Assembly: GCA_963693085.1 (NCBI GenBank)
Contig: OY856410.1
Location: 1,396,220,363-1,396,284,362, forward strand
DNA: 64,000 nucleotides
DNA from: Alisma plantago-aquatica
Taxonomy: Eukaryota > Streptophyta > Magnoliopsida > Alismatales > Alismataceae
Direction of reading: 5' to 3'
The notes beneath the pieces are model-generated. The model was not told the DNA's origin. It saw nothing but the letters and a program-made list of their open reading frames with translations, and did no database searches. Position 1 is the stretch's first letter. Each line of letters starts with the position of its first letter. Made by a program: the position numbers and the translations under genes. This document shows, in pieces, positions 21,241 to 33,050 of this stretch.

Positions 21241-24200
21241 CGTCTGCCGGGGTAGAATCATCCAGCTTCTACAGAATTGTATTGACATGTTCCTGGGTTA
21301 GTGAAGAACATTCGGAACGATCGAAGTTGATGACTATTTCTTCTGAAGCATCAGGCGAAGTGGGGTGTTCGGCTGTAAGAATATTGCGTAGAATTTCCAT
21401 CCACTTGCCTGCCCCATAAACGTCCGCGACCATTTCGGCTTCTCCCTCTGGAAGGCTGCTAGGTTGGGAGGATATATCATCTTGATCATTGTCCAACAGC
21501 TTCTCTGAGATGGCTGCATCTTAGAAATAGCGCATGTCCTTGATCAGCAGCAGAGCATAGGTGCTCCTGAACTGATAGAAATTTTGGCCCTTGAGATGCC
21601 TTAGGTATCCAAAGATGTGTAGCATCTCAATGGCGTGCAGGACGACGAAGGTGTTATTTCCACTTCCCTCTTCTTCTTGAACGGGGAAGTCATTGAGTGT
21701 AAAGAAATTCTAGATGCCGCTGTGGTGTTGGATTCTGTACTTGATTGCTCGGTGGAGATGCAGTGGGAGAAGCCTCAGATATCTATCTTCGGGGCAAACG
21801 AAGGTGTTTCCTGAGCGTGGGACCTCTCTGTTACAGTAGCTGAGGAGTTGGACGTCGTGATTCTAGAGGTTTGCCATGTAAAGTAACTATTTCCTTCGAT
21901 GCTTATAGGGGGCCAACACCAGGTTTGGGTTGTGCTCTTCAATGTACTCCAGCATGTTGGCCACCTGTGGAGAGTTGTATAGCCCCTTCATCAATCTTCA
22001 CACCAAAGCTGGGGTGGCATTGTAAATGAGCTGCCGACTTGCCCTGATGCCCGCGTTCTCGATCAAGGCACTTTGTAGGACCCTAAAGAGCTTCTTTCCG
22101 ATGACGGCCAGTGAGCGGAACATGCTCCTCAGTGCTCCCTATCATACGAAGAAGTAGTCATCGCTCCAGACGACGTCTTCTTCATCTGCCTACTATCTCA
22201 GGACCTTGTTCAGCAATTTCTAGTCTCTGATTGTCAGGTATTCGATGGCTCTTCTGTCGAAGTCCACCATCTCGAAGGAAGGGATTTCATACGGTGCAGA
22301 AAATGTGTCTGTCATCGAGCTCTTTCCTCTGGGGGTGTCTATTGTTAGCAGTATAGATGTCTCCCCTTCTCCCTCTAATTCTTCATAAGAGTCCTCCCTG
22401 ATGCCGATTGATTCGTTATTGTCTTCAGCTTCATCGAGGGAGACTGAGGAGAAGCTTCTTCTATGCCGCGGGAACTCTCTTGTCCTGCTGGAGCCCCGTC
22501 GGCTGACTTGTGTGTCGCCCCTTCCTCGGGCATTGTGGAGGGCCTGCTAGAGGAGGAATGGGACGAAATCTTGTAGGAGGACGCTGATGAGGAAGGTGGA
22601 GAGCCAGAGCCAGGAGGTGATGGAGACCTCTTGGCTGCCTTGAACGGGGGTGGCCGTCTCTCCATTCCAACCTTTCTTCTATTACATCCAGGCATTGGAG
22701 CATCAACTACATTGTTTTGTTGAGGGCTTCTAGTTGGCCGGGAAGGCCAACTAGGGTCAGCAGTTGCCGCTTCTGGTTATTCAGCCTCTCCTGGAAAATA
22801 GTAAACTTACGGGTGAGGGAAGCAAAAGTAACTGAGTGGTTCCCTATTACCTCCCGCAAGTAGTCAAATTGTTGACCCAGGATCTGCCCCATTGATGGAG
22901 GGGCTATGGACGATCTGCCCCTTGACCTCCTAATGTCCCTCGTGTGAGAAGTTTGGCTCAACGAGTGCGCATTTCCACTCGTGTCTGAATCCATGTGTAT
23001 TGTTCGCGAGGGCACTGCTTTAGAGTGGGGCATTGGCACCTTCGTGGCCGCCTCCGCCTCGCTTGTTTCTGGTGGAGGGGAAGGGCATGGAGAAGGTGGG
23101 TGTTGGTCCACCAATTGGTTGTCGGTGACCTCCTCCACAACCACAACTGGGAATGTTGGTGGTGGTGTGGTCTGCAATGATATGAGCTCTGCCTCAAGGA
23201 GCTCAATGAACGCGCCATTGCGGGTGTCCAGTTGCACCACTTCTTCTGCCATTGAAGGCATAACATAAGTCTCAGGTGCTGCGGCTGTCTCTTCTGCGGA
23301 AGCTTCCCCCGGGGCTATTGTCATTATTTCAACCCCGGTTGTTTCGGCGACCTCTACGATCACCATTATTTCCTCAGCGGCCGCAGTTTTTGTTGCTGTA
23401 GTGATCACGGTCGGCTCGGGAGCGGGGGCGACAATAGTCACCGCCTTGTCTCATCGGGCATCAAGAGGGATAGGTCTTCTTGTTGTGGCTACCCTTTCTT
23501 GTATCCTTGTGGTGGCAGCATAAGAGGATTCAACTACCACAGCTTCAATCTCTGCTGTGGTGAAGACCAGCTTTTGTGCATCGTAGCTGGCATAGCGTGG
23601 GAGCGGCAGAAGGGTGTTTGTTCTTGCAAACTTATAGAAGTAGCAGCGCTCATCCTTCTTTATGATGTCAGCCCTCATCAGGAATTTGAGGTCAATCTTG
23701 TCGTCATCTCTCATCCTTGAGTGGCTACACGGCTCCCTGGGGTATCCTAACCCTAACGCAATTAGATTCACCAGTCTACCCATGTTATAGTCCTTGGTGG
23801 CGTCCTTGAATGGATGAAGAAGGTTGAGGAGGAATCGCCTCACGTTGATCATGCGTCCTTCCATCATGTGCCACATGAGGTGGAGCTCTTCAGTGTAAAG
23901 GTTGCTTGACTCGTATTTGTTGAAGAGCAGGCATGCATCGATCTTGTGCACTATCCTCCAGAAATAGGAGTGCATTGTTTCCACCTTGCTTCCTGGATTG
24001 AACATTGACTCGCCGGTCAGCTTCCTCCAGTGTGCGACTAGGTTGAACCTATTGCCTTCGGTGATTCAGACACCGTTGTTGAGCAGTTCTTTTTTTGCTT
24101 CACTAGAGCAGAAGAATTCATTGAGCAGCTTTTCTGATATGTCGTGCTCAGCGTTGTACAGCTATCCTTGTAGTCTATTTGCTCTACCAAATCTTTTGAC

Positions 24201-24665
24201 TTCGTCTGGTCTATTCTGCACCCGGTAGAGAGATGACATGAACTCCTTTGTGAGTTCGGTGTAAGAGGATGAGTGGCTGAAGCAGATCTTCCTCAGCCCA
24301 GTTGCTGCTAGGACATTTTCCAGCCTGTCAAAAATGCCTATCTGGTGGAAGGACGAATGGTGGCAGAAGCGACTTGGCATGTAGACCTTGGCTACCAATT
24401 CTGTGTACCGCCGCCTGTGCTCATCATCTCTGGGCATGAACCTGCCTGGTGAGTGATCTAGAGGCTCTAGTTCAGCCACCGTGGTTGAGACTGTTGTTAG
24501 GGTTGTTGCTTCTTCCATCGTAGGCCGCTTATCGGCCATGGATGGCCCTGCTGCATCAGGGTTTGTGTGCTTCTGCCCGACTGAAGTGGCTTCTGCTGTG
24601 TCCTAGGGGTTGATCCTCCGACCTTGGTCATCCACTTGTATGACGGTTTGCTTGGTGCAGGCCAT
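20592..24665 (-). pseudogene. Third ORF of the Athila-like element: ATHILA-type N-terminus and Ulp1/C48-like protease C-terminus
   Basis: From an ATG at 24665 the minus frame reads through 24539, 24005 and 23441 down to about 22707, with scattered stops (for example TAG in the early N-terminus), then shifts frame and continues to 20592. The N-terminal third (IGIFDRLENVLAATGL ... YTELTKEFMSSLY) resembles the ATHILA ORF1-type domain. The middle is Ala/Pro/Ser-rich with coiled-coil character. The last about 200 residues carry C48 peptidase signatures: HWTLL with the catalytic His, and NDCDIFMLEW with the catalytic Cys. At roughly 1350 codons it would be far longer than a stand-alone Ulp1 protease. 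It sits where Athila elements carry an envelope-like ORF. Decay is advanced. Confidence 0.65.
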
Positions 24666-26324
24666 TTCTATTATCATCAAACAATCGTATGGTAAATAAA
24701 TAGATTATTAAAATGTGTCACACTATGTGATATTGGGCGGCAGACCAAGGGAGTCACAATGCCCGATACTAGGTAGGTGATGCTTGAAAGACAGGTTAAA
24801 CTAAACAAATCTGGATACAAGTAAGTCGATATCGGGCACCAAAAGAAAACGCGCCATGCTACCCGATATGGGGGTCTGACTGCTAGGGTAGACTGATACC
24901 AGGACGTTATGCTAAACGGACCTCGCCTGATATGTGTGCCCGATAAGGGTTCAAGCACGATACTTATGTTGTGCGGTAAGGGTCAAATCTGGTACGGTCT
25001 TAAGGTGGCGGAACACGCGATAAGCAAAACAAAAATGACCACCCGATATGATCGTTGCCCGATACGATAGAGTATAGGGCGACACGAGTTAAAGCTCCTT
25101 TGTCTTAACAAAACCAGGCGATACGGTATCATGCCCAATACGCTCATGTCGGGTAGAAAGGGTCGAAGGCCGACATGGTCGTAAGGCTATCACGCGACAC
25201 CTGATCATCATTATGAATCGTTGTCCCGCTCGATACAATCTCACGAGAAAAGATGTTTCCCGACATGGGCAAAACACAAGGCGATACAACTTTGTTAAAA
25301 TTGGGCACCAAGGATCTCGCCCGATACAAGGTATCGGGCGGTCGCGTGATAGGTGTGTGTTGTGCGACGCGGTCAAAAGAGACTAGAAGCCCGACAGGCA
25401 AAACCCAATATTGGAAGTTGCCTGGTACAAGCGTGTGTCGCGTGATATAAAAAGAATTAAAGTCTTGTGCCTGACACGGTTGCGTGACACGATAGGCGTT
25501 TCGGGTAACCCGCACGATACGTGTATCGGGTTATACCTTTGCCGTATGAAGGTCATGACGGGCGACATGGGAGCAAACAGGAGGTTGGCCGACACGAGAG
25601 CTGAGCGAGAATAGAATGCACGATACGGGAGTAGGTGAAAAGTAAATGACAGTGCCCGACACGGTAAAACTATACTTGCTATATATAGCCATGTAGTGTT
25701 GTTGTAAATTGGGTAAAAACAAGGCATGTGTCGTCCCGAGAGACAAATCATTCCCGATGTATAGTCTAATCCGTCATTTTAAGGGTCGAAATGGCTTCCC
25801 AAGCAAACCTCTCCCCGCACGGTCGTGTGTCGCGTGACACGGGGCTTCCTGTCCGACACAGCTGTGTCATGTAGGCACGTAAACCTTGTTCGACACAAAA
25901 ATGTCTACCCGATACAGATAGAAAAAGTGAGATTTTGCTAAAGAAGCAAGGTAGAAAAACTTTAGGAAAAACATTCTATATAGAAATTTAAAAAGGATTA
26001 AAACTTAAATCAAAAGTATAGGCAAAAAGTAGAGGTAAAGGGAGCATTTGATGAGTAAAACATCACTGGAAAGAAAGAAGATTCTCTACCTCAAATAGTA
26101 TTACCCATCAAAGCTTCATAAAACTAAACTGGTGGCCCATAAAACAAGAGAGTCTATGCATGTGGTGCATGCACTGACTCTGGCATTATTACAATGATAA
26201 TGTTCATAATGTTTTTTTGAATGAAAGGTAAATAACATCCTATGTTAGGAAAAGTAAAACTTTGGGCTACCTCTCAAAGAGTGTTGTAGTTTCCATCGTC
26301 AGCTCAACAATCTTCAAACTCCTT
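24666..26324 (-). other. Spacer between pol and the third ORF of the Athila-like element
   Basis: No protein domain is visible on either strand. The part at 24720-25925 is dominated by words such as CCCGATAC, GGCGACAC and TATCGGGC (see repeat entry); 25930-26320 is AT-rich and featureless. Overlapping short frames on both strands are by-products of the CG-rich words. Confidence 0.55.
24720..25925. repeat. Dispersed CCGATAC / CGACACG word array
   Basis: By eye more than 25 copies of a degenerate word of the form gCCCGAtACg, cgcGACACg or their reverse complements occur in about 1.2 kb with irregular spacing (roughly 25-60 bases), for example near 24762, 25055, 25115, 25318, 25513, 25618, 25655 and 25907. 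They occur in both orientations and are not simple tandem copies. The same words fill the LTR at 10620-11470. Confidence 0.65.
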
Positions 26325-28052
26325 TCACTTCGATCCTTCAGTTGTTGCTTTGGCGTCCTGTAGTGTTAGCTTCGAACTTCTCATGAACGCTTCATCTTCA
26401 TAGAATCTTTTCAACCTGTGGCCATTGACTTTGAAAATCTCAGTCTTTTCTCCTTGAATTTCCATCATTCCTGATGGATAAATCTTTACCACGGAGAAGG
26501 GGCCTGACCATCTGGTCCTGAGCTTCCCAGGGAAAAGATGAATGCTAGAGTTGAAGAGAAGAGCCGTGTCACCTTCCCTAATATCCTTGCTTTTTAGGTG
26601 GGCATCATGCAACACATTAGTCCTTTGTTTGTAAATCCTTGCATTTTCAAAAGCATGTAATCTTAGCTCTTCGAGCTCTTGCAACTATAGAAATCTCTTT
26701 TGCCCGACTTTTTCCATATCCATGTTTAGAAACTTAATTAGCCAGAGGGCTTTATGCTCAAGCTCCAAGGGTAAATGACATGACTTTCCATAGATTAACA
26801 TGTAAGGTGTCATGCCAATGGGTGTCTTGTATGCAGTTCTATAGGCTCAGAGAGCATCATCGAGTTTTGTAGACCAGTCCTTTCGCGTGCGACTGACGGT
26901 CTTTTCCAAGATTTGATTAATCTATCTATTTGATACCTCCACCTGCCCAGAGGTTTGGGGGTGGTAGGGTGTGGCAACTTTATGCTTGACCTGGTACTTA
27001 TTCAGTAGCGCCTCAAACTGCCTTTCTCCAATGTGTGATCCGTCGTCGCTTATCATTGTGTGAGGCACTCCAAACCGTGAAAAAATAGTTTTCTCAAAAA
27101 TCTTAATTACAGACTTGGAGTCACAAGTTTGAGTAGCAACTGCCTCAACCCATTTCGAAACATAGTCTACAGCCACAAGCATGTATTGATAACCCCTTGA
27201 TAAGGGGAAGGGGCCCATGTAGTCAATTCCCCAGACATCAAAGATCTCAACCTCAACCTAGTCTGACAAAGCCATTTCATTCCTCTTTCCGACATTACCG
27301 GTTGATTGGCACTCCTTGCAAACCTTCACATAAGTGGCGGCGTCCTTGAATAGTGAGGGCCAGTAAAAACCAGATTGAAGCACTTTTGTGGCGGTTCCGT
27401 CTCCACTATGATTCCCTCCATAGGGTGAAGAGTGGCATTCTCTCAATATTAGTGGGACCTCCTCTTCTGGTATACATCTTCTGTACAGAATGTTAGAGCA
27501 CTTCTTGAAAGCAAAGGGTCGTCTAGTTCTTGACATCAGATAAAAGCTTCTTTTTCTGATTGTACTTGATATCTGGCGGTAGTTGGCCACATGCTAGGTA
27601 GTTACAAATGTTTGTGAACCATGGCATGGTTGTCTCGTCTGACTGAGCCATCAACAAAGCTTCATCGACGTAGTTGTCATAAATAGGCAACAGGTCTTCT
27701 TTGTCGCATACTATTCTTGAGAGATGGTCTGTGACTACATTTTCTTTTCCTCTCTTATCAATTATCCCATAGTTAAACTCTTGCAGGAGCAGGGCCCATC
27801 TCAACAACATGGGCTTAGTATCTTTCTTCTGCATCAGGTAGCGTATGGCCCCATGGTCGGTATAGACTTTCACTTTTTCTCCTATAAGATATGATGTAAA
27901 CTTATCAAACCCGAAAACAATCGCTAACATCTCTTTCTCTGTGGTGGTGTAGTTTACCTATGCCTCATCTAGGGTTTGGCTGGCGTAGCAAATAACATGA
28001 TGTTTCTTGTCTTTCGTCTGTCCTAAGACAGCTCCCATGGCGTAGTCGCTAG
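26325..28052 (-). pseudogene. Athila-like pol: RNase H, integrase and C-terminal tail
   Basis: Reading from 28052 the minus strand gives the RNase H start (SDYAMGAVLGQTKDKK), [29 protein letters not shown] and DHLSRIV. It then gives the integrase zinc finger (HSSPYGGNHSG ... CKECQ, about 27310-27440) and the catalytic core with [16 protein letters not shown] and [11 protein letters not shown] for the D, D and E positions. The tail (FPGKLRTRWSGPF, KVNGHRLKRF) is typical of Athila/Tat integrases. Stops interrupt it after TLDEA, after MALSD and after EVSNR, and there is a frame change near 27525. RT and everything upstream is lost at the chromovirus junction. Confidence 0.85.
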
Positions 28053-31000
28053 TGTGATGACCATTTCGCGAAAACGGGATCAACTCATGCGGAAGAGAAT
28101 TACTGAAAATCACTGAAAATTTAAAACTTTTTAAGCAAAGATCTTTAAACCATAAAACTTCTTTTATAAGAAACAAGATAAATAGTTAATCCTCATATTT
28201 TAACATTACATCTCTGATGAATCACCTCTCGAGTGATTATATACATCCAGATACAAAATCTCGAGGCTTAAAGCCAAAATCTCATACCTACTGACTCCTA
28301 GGACCTGAGAGTACAGAGACGACATAAGACAATCTATCTACATGACTTGACAGTTAGTATCTCCACCTGAGATTCACTGTTGTCCCTGGTGTTGCCGTTG
28401 TTGATACTGTTCACCTGTAGACTGGTTCCTTCATCCTCGACGTCCACCTAAAAAGTTGAAATCTACGGGGTGAGACAATTTTAAATAATTGTCCCAGCGA
28501 GAGTTATAACTCTTCGCCAGAAGCCTTGTTATAGTAATTAAGGAATAACATAAGCAAGGTAATGTAAATCATTCAACAGTAGGTTTGATAATAAGTAAAG
28601 CAACATTTACTTAAACAATCGCTTCACTAAAGCATATGAAGAACATGTATACTAGATACTTGAACAGATCATTAATGTAAACAATGTAACATCAATCATT
28701 GTTTATCGTAGTCCAACCTAAGCAGATATGCTACGCGGTTGATTATGTTTTACAAACATTATTATGCCTTGCGGAGATGAGGTATACCGCTCATACTCCA
28801 ACCGATCACTACTAAGTCACATTGGTATCATACCTAGGTCATCAAAAGATCTGGATTCTTATGACTTCATCTTCCTCAGTCAGAGTGAGGATCAACATGC
28901 AGGACATCTCGTGTCTATGCTACTATAGCTTACCAGGGTATTCTGGCACTTCACTATTAGAGTCACAGTGGCATTCTGTACTCTCTTTGCCATCGAAAGA
29001 TCTCTTATTTATCTCTCATCGATGCGGTATTAAAGATTTCCTCGGGAGAATAGTGTTACATCACCCTGCCATAAACACATAGTGAAGGGTTGATAGATTA
29101 AGATACATCTACACCAACTCCTACACTAGGACGTAAGGATATTCGCATCCATATTCCCCTACATACTCAAAAGTATGTGATCCAGCAGTTCCCTTAGGAA
29201 AACCTGTTTCACCATCATTTACCTTCTGACAATGATGGATCTATGATCAGGGCTCTATATGGTATGGTTATACCTGATTAGTTAGGTACATTTCAGAACT
29301 CTTTTAACATCAAGCATGTTCTCAAACATTAATTCAGCTATAAAAGTAGAATACTAAATGTATCAAGCTTAACTCACATCAGTTATCATATAGATATCAA
29401 TTCTTAATCATTTCATCATAAGTCATCTAATCAGCATGACCTTGATGTTACTCCTAGCTCTTACAACCTATTAATCTCATATGATGCCACTTAAACTAGG
29501 CAACATAATATGTCACTATTCATAAAGCTAATAACATGCTTTCAATGAATATGATATCATAACCTTTACCTGGATACGATTACTTCTTGCTAACCAGCTG
29601 CATGATTAGTATAATTGAGGATATGCATATATAACAATATCATCACAATACCAAAACCTTTCAATTTCTTTTATAGTACACCACGGTCGTGCTTCCTCAC
29701 ACGGTCATGCAAAGGCAGGCTACCACGGTCATGCTCCTTAGCACGTGTGTGCTAAGAATCAGCATATCACCATTGATTTTTAGGGTTTTGGATTTATATA
29801 CTTCAACATAGGGTTATTGAATCTCTTAGCTTACACGGCATAAAGATTTCTCATGTTACAACATGTAATTAGGGTTTCATACTCAAAGGCATAACCCAAA
29901 TGTACTTTATTCATCAAATTACCCTAAATTAGGGTTTACTGTTCACATTTTATGTTATTACCCTAGAATTAGGGTTTACTATTCACTTCTTAGTGAATTG
30001 AGCTCATAGCATCACCATGTATGAAGATTATCATCATTGATGCCCTCAAATTAGATTAAGATTCATCAATTATTTTAATTGGGGTTTCCATGATCTCACC
30101 TTGATGGATCATACCCTAATCATGTACATTCTTACATATTGAAGGTATGTTAATTGATTCTCAATCATATGAGAAGCCTTCTCTCTTCTCTCACTACTAA
30201 ATGATATTTACATCACTTTAGATTAGGTTAAGTCAATTCAACTTGATTAACATGAGTCAAGTCATTACCACTATGGTCATCAGGGTTTGCTTGATCAAGG
30301 GGTGTTGTCCACTTGAACCCTTCATGAGTTCCTTGATAATGTTCTCTATTAATCATAACATGGGTTAATCTACTAATTACTTAATCCCTTAATGTCTTTA
30401 GGTATCATTAGGGTTTAGATTAAACAACCATTGAACCATTTAAGCCTTCAAGGCATTAAGCAATCTTAACCCTAAAAGTCCCCAAACTGTTTCACACTTC
30501 AACCTCCAAATGGTTTTGAAACCGTTTGGATGGGTTGACCGTTTGGTCATGTTGACTTTCAAGACCGCATGGACTTGGTCACCCTCAAGACCGTTTGCCC
30601 TTAAACGGTCTTGAAACCGTTTCATCATGTTGACCGCTTGAACAAAACACCTTTGAAACCGCATGGATCTAAACGACCTTGAGATCGTTTGGATTCAAAC
30701 AGTCTTGAGACCGTTTGGATTCAAACGGTCTTGAGACCGTTTGATCCAAATATCTCAAAACCGCATGGACCTAAAAAGTGCATCGACACTTGCAATCGAT
30801 TAGGGTTTTCAAGGATGAACCCCTCAATTGACATCATTCATGTTAACCACTTATCAATTGAGCCAATTAGGGTTATCCTTAACCAATTGGACACTCAATT
30901 GACCCTCAATTGATAGCCAATTAGGGTTGGATCCAACTAAATTAGGGTTTGAAATCGATCAACCATCAACATCCATCAACATGAGTCTAATTGAAGTTTA

Positions 31001-32819
31001 ACCCATCAACTATCATCCAATTGGGCGATGACCTGACCCCAAACAGTCTTGGGATCGTTTGGACATCCTCCAAACGGTCTTGATACCGTTTGCCCAAAGT
31101 CCCATCAAAAACTAAGTCAATTTGATAAGGGTTGAACCCTAATTAAGTCACAAATCAGCACTTTCAATTATTTCAACAACCTATTTTGATTGGACCTTCA
31201 ATTGATTAAATTATCTTAACCGTAGACCTCCAAACGGTCTTGTGTGGTCACCAAACAGTCTTGAGACCGTTTGGGTGATTACCAAATGGTTTTGAAACCG
31301 TTTGGGCCACTCAACCCAAACTTCAACAAGATTGGTCCTTGAAATCAGCAATTGAACCCGATTAGGGTTTAGGTAATTAAAGTGCCTTCAACTTGTGATT
31401 TACTTGCAATTAGATTATGCTTCTTTGTAGATGATTAATTCATAATGTGTCCAGCAGACCTTTAAACGGTCAACGCTTGGTCAAACTTTCCAAACGGTCT
31501 TGGAGACCGTTTGAATCTAAACGATCTTGCAAACCGCATGAAATCAAATGGTTGTGAAACTATTTGGTTTCAAACGGTCTTGCAAACCGCTTAGACCAAA
31601 GGTCCAAGGTCGTTTGGTAAAGTAGGATAAGGACTAACATTGGTATTAATGCCCATCATCTTCTACCTTGAGACCAAGGTATGTTCTTCACGGTTTTGCT
31701 TGCAAAAGTGCAAGGAAGAGTAAGGGAAAGGAAGAACTAGCAACTAACACATAGAAAAGAGATGCATAACAAAGCAAAAGGGTTTAGAGTTATAAAACCC
31801 GCCTTAAGGTAGTTCCTAGAGCTCCAAGATTCCAAGATTTCAAGCCTTTAATGGCGTCTTGAGCTCCACAGGTTGTCCAAGGTTGTTTCTCCAAGAATTG
31901 GTTGGGAAAGATCGGCTAGAAAGAGGAACCAAGTAAGAAAGATCATAAAACCAACCTTGCACCATGAATTCCTCCATGAATTCGAGCAAGAAGATGACTC
32001 GAGCTTACCTAGAACTCCTTAGACATTCTCCTCTACTCCAGAGCTCTGCCTTAGTTGGTCCAAGCAAGGGGATAAGTGAGAAGGAAGGGGAAACGTTCCT
32101 TTGTTTGCAAAGGAAAGGTGTATATATATCTTTGGGGTTATTTCCATCATAAGGACAACTTGTTTCATGATTTCTCATCTAGGTCCTTCTATCCTTTAGG
32201 CACGTCCCTTATCCTTATTTATAAGGTAAAACTCTTTCTAAAACTAAGGGCTAAAGGCAAAGAAAGTCAACTTATTACTAAGGTGCACATATAAAAGGGT
32301 TATTATACTTACAACTTGATTATTTATTTACAAGGTTGTTCCTTCTTATTTGATTATTCAAATGAAGTGCCCCTTCATAATTTTTACTCTAAATGATGTC
32401 AAGAGTCATAAAAGATATTCTAGAAGGTGTATTTTACAAGTTGCACCCCACATTTTGGGTAAATTGCACTTTACACCAAAACTAGGGTTTTAAGCACAAG
32501 GATTGCTCCACAAGTTGCATCTTGGTGTCCAAGCTTGGGGAATCCGTCATATTTCATCATATTCATTCTTATGATGTATCAACTCCATAGGAACATCTTA
32601 ACATGTGTAATTTACAAGTTAACCCTTCTATTTGGGTAATTTACACATAGGTCCCTGTATTACAAAATAATATTACAACATTGTTTATAAAGGTCAGAAA
32701 TGGAAACATATGTTCCTCAGGAGTTTTAATTACATACCAAAAGATAATCACAAGTATCTAATTACATAATTAAGCAAAACGCCTAGGGTTAGTCCATAAC
32801 CCAGGTCAGGGATGTTACA
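28053..32819 (-). repeat. Chromovirus 3' LTR, complete, 4.77 kb
   Basis: On the + strand it runs TGTGATGACC ... GGGATGTTACA; the start is matched at 37654. Repeated internal features are the AATTAGGGTTT phrases (29860-30960) and a field of palindromic AAACGGTC/GACCGTTT units (30480-31620). Short open frames such as 28822-29082 recur in the other LTR and are not genes. Confidence 0.9.
30480..31620. repeat. Palindromic AAACGGTC...GACCGTTT repeat field in the chromovirus LTR
   Basis: About a dozen copies of an imperfect palindrome, consensus AAACGGTCTTGAGACCGTTT, plus many half-units (ACCGTTTG, ACCGCATG), for example near 30596, 30660, 30695, 30722, 31040, 31072, 31228, 31250, 31282, 31493 and 31575. 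Spacing is irregular and other phrases intervene. The region is missing from the truncated 5' LTR, so copy comparison within the element is impossible. Confidence 0.85.
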
Positions 32820-32856
32820 AATTATCCACCCCTTACAAGGATTTCGTCCCCAAAAT
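32820..32856 (-). promoter_or_regulatory. Chromovirus polypurine-tract region
   Basis: Minus strand reads GGGGACGAAATCC then AAGGGGTGGATAATT directly before LTR start TGTAACATCC. Confidence 0.8.
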
Positions 32857-32868
32857 CAACAAAACATA

Positions 32869-33050
32869 TTAAGAGAAAAGAGCAGGGTATTTTCTTCTCA
32901 TCTCTTCCTCTAGTTCCCATGTGGCTTCTTCAACACCACGATGATTCCAGAGGACTTTCACAAGACTTATATCTTTCTTTTTCAACTTTTTAATTCTGTT
33001 ATCAAGGATTGACACTGGTCCTTCCTCATAAGATACATCATTATTCAATT
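32869..33050 (-). other. Chromodomain-type C-terminus of the chromovirus integrase
   Basis: About 50 residues with VSILDNRIKKL, ISLVKVLWNHRGVEEATWELEEEM and a stop after FS. In chromoviruses this module is thought to guide integration towards particular chromatin. Aromatic positions of the canonical fold are only partly kept, as in many plant members. Confidence 0.75.

Larger units (their letters stand above)
9372..28052 (-). mobile_element. Athila-like Ty3/gypsy retrotransposon, 5'-truncated, with nested CACTA
   Basis: Read on the minus strand the order is RNase H and integrase (28052 to 26325), spacer (to 24666), a long third ORF (24665 to 20592), an untranslated region with a CACTA insertion, a G-rich polypurine tract, and the 3' LTR (11671 to about 9372). 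This is the Athila plan, with a third ORF behind pol. The 5' LTR, gag, protease and RT are missing; the surviving part stops at the chromovirus LTR at 28053. The exact outer LTR end (9372 or 9374) is uncertain because the partner LTR is lost. Confidence 0.75.

Noticed and set aside
24677..25751. Many overlapping short frames on both strands as small genes
   Set aside because: Produced by CG-rich words poor in stops; no domain, no shared start context.
28822..29082. Conserved 86-codon frame present again at 38462-38683
   Set aside because: Conservation is simply that of the two LTR copies of one chromovirus; the second copy lacks the first start codon.
29860..30960. Repeated TTAGGGTTT phrases suggesting interstitial telomere DNA
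   Set aside because: They are AATTAGGGTTT words scattered in an AT-rich LTR, never in head-to-tail TTTAGGG arrays.
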